Virus record (IMG/VR): IMGVR_UViG_3300042731_003524
Location: 1 to 56,895 of that record
DNA: 56,895 nt
Direction: 5' to 3' (one strand)
Origin: a virus
How positions within the stretch are numbered: position 1 is the first letter of the stretch; every line of letters starts with the position of its first letter. Of the stretch, positions 54,342 to 56,895 are shown piece by piece. The notes under the pieces are model-generated. The model made no database searches. It was not told the DNA's origin and worked only from the letters and a program-made list of their open reading frames with translations. The position numbers and the translations under genes were made by a program.

Positions 54342-55241
54342 ATGAGCCAGACGATTGTTGATGCGCTGGGCGGAAGTCCTCTGTTTAAGGAGGTGGCGCG
54401 CGAGAGTCATATTGGGCCGGTGACGGAGGAGTTAGAGAAGAAGGTGGTCGCTATCATGGGGTGGCCCGGTAGCGGGAAGACGTCGTTGCTGAGAAGTATG
54501 CCCAATACGTGGATTTGGGACGTGGACAAGGCGACTAAGGACTTGCCGCCGATTGTGCATCCCGAGTCGTCGATGTATACGGTGATCCGTAGTTGGGAGC
54601 AGGTGAAGAAGTATCTGGATTTGCTGGAGGAGGCAGCAAAGCAGGGGAAGAGACCGTTCAAGGCTGTAGCGATTGATACGACGGATGGACTGTTTGGAAG
54701 TCAGGCGAGCTTGCTAGCGGAGTACGCGATTAAGGCTGAGAATACGGACTTCATCTCAGCGTTTGGAAGTAATGGGGCGGGATGGGGGCGTCAGATTGAA
54801 GGCGCTTGGCAGTGCGTGAATCGGATTATTAATGCGGGGTACGGTCTATGGATGACGTGCCACTTGAGAAGGAAACTGGTTGAGAGGCCTGACGGAACGA
54901 GCCAGACGATCGTCACTGGGGACTTGACTCCCAAGGTGTCGAGGATTGTTATGGGGTCGGCGACGTACGTGGTGGTTACAGCGAAGTCGATTGGGACTGT
55001 GACACACGAGACGGAGAAGAAGTTGACGACAGGGGCTACGACGGTGATTAAGGAGCGAATTAGGAAGCCGATCTATACGATGATCTTTCGGAGTAAGGAT
55101 CAAAGTATGGAGGAGCAGTTGAAGAGTCGGATCAATGTTGGGGATGAGATTGTGTTTGACAGGGATAATGGGTTTGCCCTGTTTGAAAAGGCGTACAATG
55201 ACGCGCTTGGAATTAAGAATGAAGGAGACAAGAGTGAGTAG
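54342..55241 (+). CDS. Sak4-like ATPase/recombinase, 299 aa
   Basis: RecA-fold ATPase of the AAA_24/Sak4 group: Walker A MGWPGSGKTSLL (about 39-50), Walker B KAVAIDTTDGL (about 107-117), then GLWMTCHLRRKL. Such proteins promote annealing and strand exchange of single-stranded DNA. Next to a DUF669-like ssDNA-binding protein, a nuclease and a polymerase, it forms the usual recombination set. ATG 54342 follows AGGAG. Motif copy at 54912. Confidence 0.88.
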   Translation: MSQTIVDALGGSPLFKEVARESHIGPVTEELEKKVVAIMGWPGSGKTSLLRSMPNTWIWDVDKATKDLPPIVHPESSMYTVIRSWEQVKKYLDLLEEAAKQGKRPFKAVAIDTTDGLFGSQASLLAEYAIKAENTDFISAFGSNGAGWGRQIEGAWQCVNRIINAGYGLWMTCHLRRKLVERPDGTSQTIVTGDLTPKVSRIVMGSATYVVVTAKSIGTVTHETEKKLTTGATTVIKERIRKPIYTMIFRSKDQSMEEQLKSRINVGDEIVFDRDNGFALFEKAYNDALGIKNEGDKSE

Positions 55242-55695
55242 CTTTTCTGCTGATGCGATGGCCATTTTGGAATCAGAAGAGGTAATGGGATCGTGGAAGG
55301 AGGCGCAGGAGCGCGCGAATCCAGTGCCGCACAACGGTTTGTACAACATGCTGCTAACGAAGGTTGGTGAACCGAAGAAGATTGAGTCTAAGGCGACGGG
55401 GAAGACCTTTAGGTTGGTGCCGCTCAGTCTGAAGGTGGTTGACCCCGGAGAGTATGGTGACTATCCCTTCACTAACGATTTCTTTATTAGCTCGCCTAGC
55501 GGGGCGGAACAGTTTCTGACGTTCACCTGTCTCGCTGCTGGGAAGCCTATTGATCATCCCGTGGAGGGTGTCGAGGCTTTGCAGGCGGTTGAGGGGTCGG
55601 CCATCTTCGAGGTGGAGATTTCTCGAAGTAAGGGTAAGGACGGGCGAGAGTACGTGAACATGCGAGCAAAGAGTCGATCCGATGTGCAGGAGTAA
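55234..55695 (+). CDS. ssDNA-binding protein, DUF669-like, 153 aa
   Basis: GTG 55234 lies 6 bases from AAGGAG and overlaps the recombinase stop; the ATG upstream is rejected. Mixed beta sequence (ANPVPHNGLYNMLLTKVG, FRLVPLSLKVVDPGEYGDY) ending FEVEISRSKGKDGREYVNM, typical of DUF669/OB-fold phage proteins that accompany Sak4 recombinases. Coats single strands in replication and recombination. Confidence 0.8.
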   Translation: MSSFSADAMAILESEEVMGSWKEAQERANPVPHNGLYNMLLTKVGEPKKIESKATGKTFRLVPLSLKVVDPGEYGDYPFTNDFFISSPSGAEQFLTFTCLAAGKPIDHPVEGVEALQAVEGSAIFEVEISRSKGKDGREYVNMRAKSRSDVQE

Positions 55696-55776
55696 CAACT
55701 GAGGGTAATCCGTGAGTGCTCTTTAGGGGTTTGTTCACTTCCCTTCACCCCGAACCACGGACATTCATGATGCTGG

Positions 55777-55806
55777 GGAGGGGTCTTCGGGCCCCTCCTG
55801 CTTTTT
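55777..55806 (+). terminator. rho-independent terminator
   Basis: GGAGGGG (55777-55783) pairs with CCCCTCC (55792-55798), loop TCTTCGGG, followed by TGCTTTTT. It ends the replication operon. The 70 bases before it (55710-55760) can also fold as nested CCGTG/CACGG and GGGGT/ACCCC arms. Confidence 0.85.
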
Positions 55807-55818
55807 AAGGAGAAACGA

Positions 55819-56070
55819 ATGAGTACGCCGAGGTGGACTGATCCCAGTGACGTTGCGGAACAAGCCGTTCGATTTCGTCTGAGTGGGACGCATAGCCGTG
55901 CTCAGGAAGACGTGTTGTTGGATGCTGCGGCACTGGCGGTGGACCTGATGGATAAGATTGGGGTGGGGCCGCTGGCACCGACAGACGATCTAGTGGATCA
56001 TGTGAAGGCACACTGGAGAAGACTTGTAGCTTTGGAAAACGGGTTTGTTGGGGGAGAGTCAGCCAGATGA
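55819..56070 (+). CDS. hypothetical protein, 83 aa
   Basis: ATG 55819 with AAGGAG 8 bases upstream, shortly after the terminator, so it is made from read-through or a weak promoter not seen. Helical (QAVRFRLSGTHSRAQEDVLL, HVKAHWRRLVALEN). Motif copy at 55843. It is the last rightward gene. Confidence 0.7.
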   Translation: MSTPRWTDPSDVAEQAVRFRLSGTHSRAQEDVLLDAAALAVDLMDKIGVGPLAPTDDLVDHVKAHWRRLVALENGFVGGESAR

Positions 56071-56080
56071 AAAGAAGAAG

Positions 56081-56123
56081 GGATCACCGCTGAATAGTGG
56101 GCTGACAACTATCGCGGTGATCC
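56081..56123. terminator. long hairpin between convergent genes
   Basis: GGATCACCGC (56081-56090) and GCGGTGATCC (56114-56123) pair perfectly over 10 bp around a 23-base loop, between the last rightward gene and the last leftward gene. No U-run, so it may act as a two-way block together with factor-dependent termination. Confidence 0.7.
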
Positions 56124-56132
56124 TGATCGAAG

Positions 56133-56222
56133 CTAGAAACGACGGTGCTCCACTTCTTGGAAGATGATCCACATGAGGATGAAGAGGACTCCGCAGACGA
56201 GGTAGATGGCCAGGTCTTTCAT
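56133..56222 (-). CDS. tiny membrane protein, 29 aa
   Basis: ATG 56222 overlaps the stop of the gene before it (ATGA). MKDLAIYLVCGVLFILMWII is a single membrane segment followed by FQEVEHRRF. It is the last gene of the leftward arm. Similar tiny membrane proteins occur at 4261, 7842 and 2217. Confidence 0.65.
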   Translation of the reverse strand: MKDLAIYLVCGVLFILMWIIFQEVEHRRF

Positions 56223-56425
56223 TCTGGGTAATGCTCCTCGAAAAGAATTCCGCTGGGGCCACCCACTGTCACAATATAGGAGGGGGTTTCTTTTGGGTTC
56301 AACCACGCCTTCTCGCCCAAGTCTTCAGACGCCAGTTGTCGTGCTTCCCTCTCGTTCTTGGCGCGGATGAGATAGCGAATTGGCCCGAACTGCCCACTTG
56401 TGTATCGCAGGTCAAAGAGTTTCAT
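56219..56425 (-). CDS. hypothetical protein, 68 aa
   Basis: ATG 56425 with AGGAG 10 bases upstream; the longer frame to 56542 is rejected. MKLFDLRYTSGQFGPIRYLI, then NEREARQLASEDLGEKAWLN, resembles small phage proteins of unknown role with a strand-helix-strand plan. Confidence 0.7.
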   Translation of the reverse strand: MKLFDLRYTSGQFGPIRYLIRAKNEREARQLASEDLGEKAWLNPKETPSYIVTVGGPSGILFEEHYPE

Positions 56426-56448
56426 TGCGGCCGATCTCCTTCTTCCAT

Positions 56449-56832
56449 TTAGAGGTCTTCCAAGGTGTTCTCGATATTTTCTCTCTCTTTGGAAAGTTTG
56501 TCTACGGTCTCTTTGATGTACGAGAGTCGTCGAACGGCCCACTCTTTGTAGAAGGAATCGCCGATGGTAGGGTCTGCCTCCATTTGAGCTTGGAAATCCT
56601 TGGCATACTTTCTGTCGCTCCAGGTGGACTTCGCGTAGTCGTCAACGGCCCGAGTGACTAAGGATTCCCAGTCCAAATCTTCAAAGCGCTCCTCCCAATC
56701 TTCTTCAAATGAGAAGGTCAGGTGTCCAGTTGGAAGTGCTGGGTGCTCTATACGGACACGAGTTTGCTTTTCGTTGGGGTGACAAAGATCATAGCTTCCG
56801 ACACAGGTGGAGACTCGAATTCGATTGTTCAC
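56449..56832 (-). CDS. hypothetical protein, 127 aa
   Basis: GTG 56832, with AAAGGAG 7 bases upstream inside the terminal repeat. N-terminal beta part (RIRVSTCVGSYDLCHPNEKQ), then charged helices (DWEERFEDLDWESLVTRAV, KETVDKLSKERENIEN). Its operon neighbour upstream is the gene at 45-206 across the circular junction. No family recognised. Confidence 0.75.
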   Translation of the reverse strand: MNNRIRVSTCVGSYDLCHPNEKQTRVRIEHPALPTGHLTFSFEEDWEERFEDLDWESLVTRAVDDYAKSTWSDRKYAKDFQAQMEADPTIGDSFYKEWAVRRLSYIKETVDKLSKERENIENTLEDL

Positions 56833-56895
56833 TGGTGGGCTCCTTTCGTTGTGAGGTGGACGGGGCCGCGTTAGATGCGAAGGTCAACGGTCGTC
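56827..56895. repeat. terminal direct repeat, right copy
   Basis: Identical to positions 1-69. See the left copy. The unique genome length is therefore about 56,826 bp. Confidence 0.95.

Larger units (their letters stand above)
1259..55852. repeat. genome-wide dispersed 12-base motif WCGTCACTGGGD
   Basis: Exact CGTCACTGGG starts on the plus strand at 1259, 4452, 7720, 14481, 14759, 15044, 17901, 18842, 20218, 23290, 24275, 26613, 27894, 31400, 32667, 33473, 34683, 34829, 38154, 40516, 41583, 43085, 43355, 47030, 47270, 49551, 51218, 52294 and 54912. Its reverse complement CCCAGTGACG starts at 4668, 11070, 13699, 17419, 18645, 19839, 22502, 23190, 27568, 34527, 37312, 39680, 47593, 49086, 50350, 51978, 53966 and 55843. 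Shorter copies (GTCACTGGG) start at 4925, 34602, 35281, 37515 and 40239. The base before is A or T in 44 of 47; the base after is G in 27, A in 11, T in 8 and C in 1. Function unknown. Confidence 0.95.

Noticed and set aside
1259-55852. DNA uptake sequences, Chi sites or an insertion-sequence footprint as explanation of the dispersed motif
   Set aside because: Uptake signals belong to competent bacterial genomes, Chi-like words show strong strand bias that is absent here, and there are no duplicated flanks as transposition would leave. Not formally excluded.

Overview
The window looks like one complete genome of a tailed double-stranded DNA phage, probably podovirus-like. The first 69 bases recur exactly as the last 69 (1-69 = 56827-56895), so the contig closes into a circle or terminally redundant molecule of about 56,826 bp. 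It carries a large terminase, portal, scaffold, major capsid protein, short-tail connector and nozzle candidates, and a long run of internal virion (ejection) proteins. No tail tube, sheath or tape-measure protein was recognised. I found no phage RNA polymerase, integrase, recognisable endolysin or CRISPR array. Promoters are of host sigma-70 type and most genes have a strong AGGAG ribosome-binding site. The host cannot be named from the sequence.

Layout. (1) 56832 leftward through the junction to 13360 is one leftward arm of about 40 small, tightly overlapping genes: a MazG-like pyrophosphohydrolase, a ribbon-helix-helix DNA-binding candidate, zinc-ribbon proteins, several tiny membrane proteins and an exported Cys-rich protein. 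(2) 13437-13922 is a noncoding divergent control region with an inverted repeat and direct repeats. (3) 13958-20895 rightward holds a RecA-fold helicase/ATPase, a set of overlapping unknown ORFs and small accessory genes. (4) 20973-23222 holds two related surface proteins, then a transcription unit of structured RNA, a small gene and a second structured RNA closed by a terminator. (5) 23313-43674 is the packaging, head and ejection block. (6) 43671-46306 is a leftward receptor-binding cassette inside the rightward block. (7) 46381-55695 is replication and recombination: a uracil-DNA-glycosylase/DNA polymerase I fusion, metallophosphoesterase, ERCC4-type nuclease, PD-(D/E)XK nuclease, Sak4-like recombinase and a DUF669-like ssDNA-binding protein. 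The two transcription directions converge at a hairpin at 56081-56123.

The outstanding signal is a short asymmetric DNA word, consensus WCGTCACTGGGD. Its 10-base core CGTCACTGGG occurs 47 times exactly (29 forward, 18 reverse) against about 0.1 expected by chance. Five further sites share the inner 9 bases. Sites lie mainly inside genes, in both orientations and all reading frames, but also inside promoters, over start codons and in a terminator stem. This points to a genome-wide binding-site system, comparable in spirit to mycobacteriophage stoperators but denser and mostly intragenic. A 77-residue ribbon-helix-helix candidate at 4395-4628 has one site inside it and two just upstream, and is my best guess for the reader protein.
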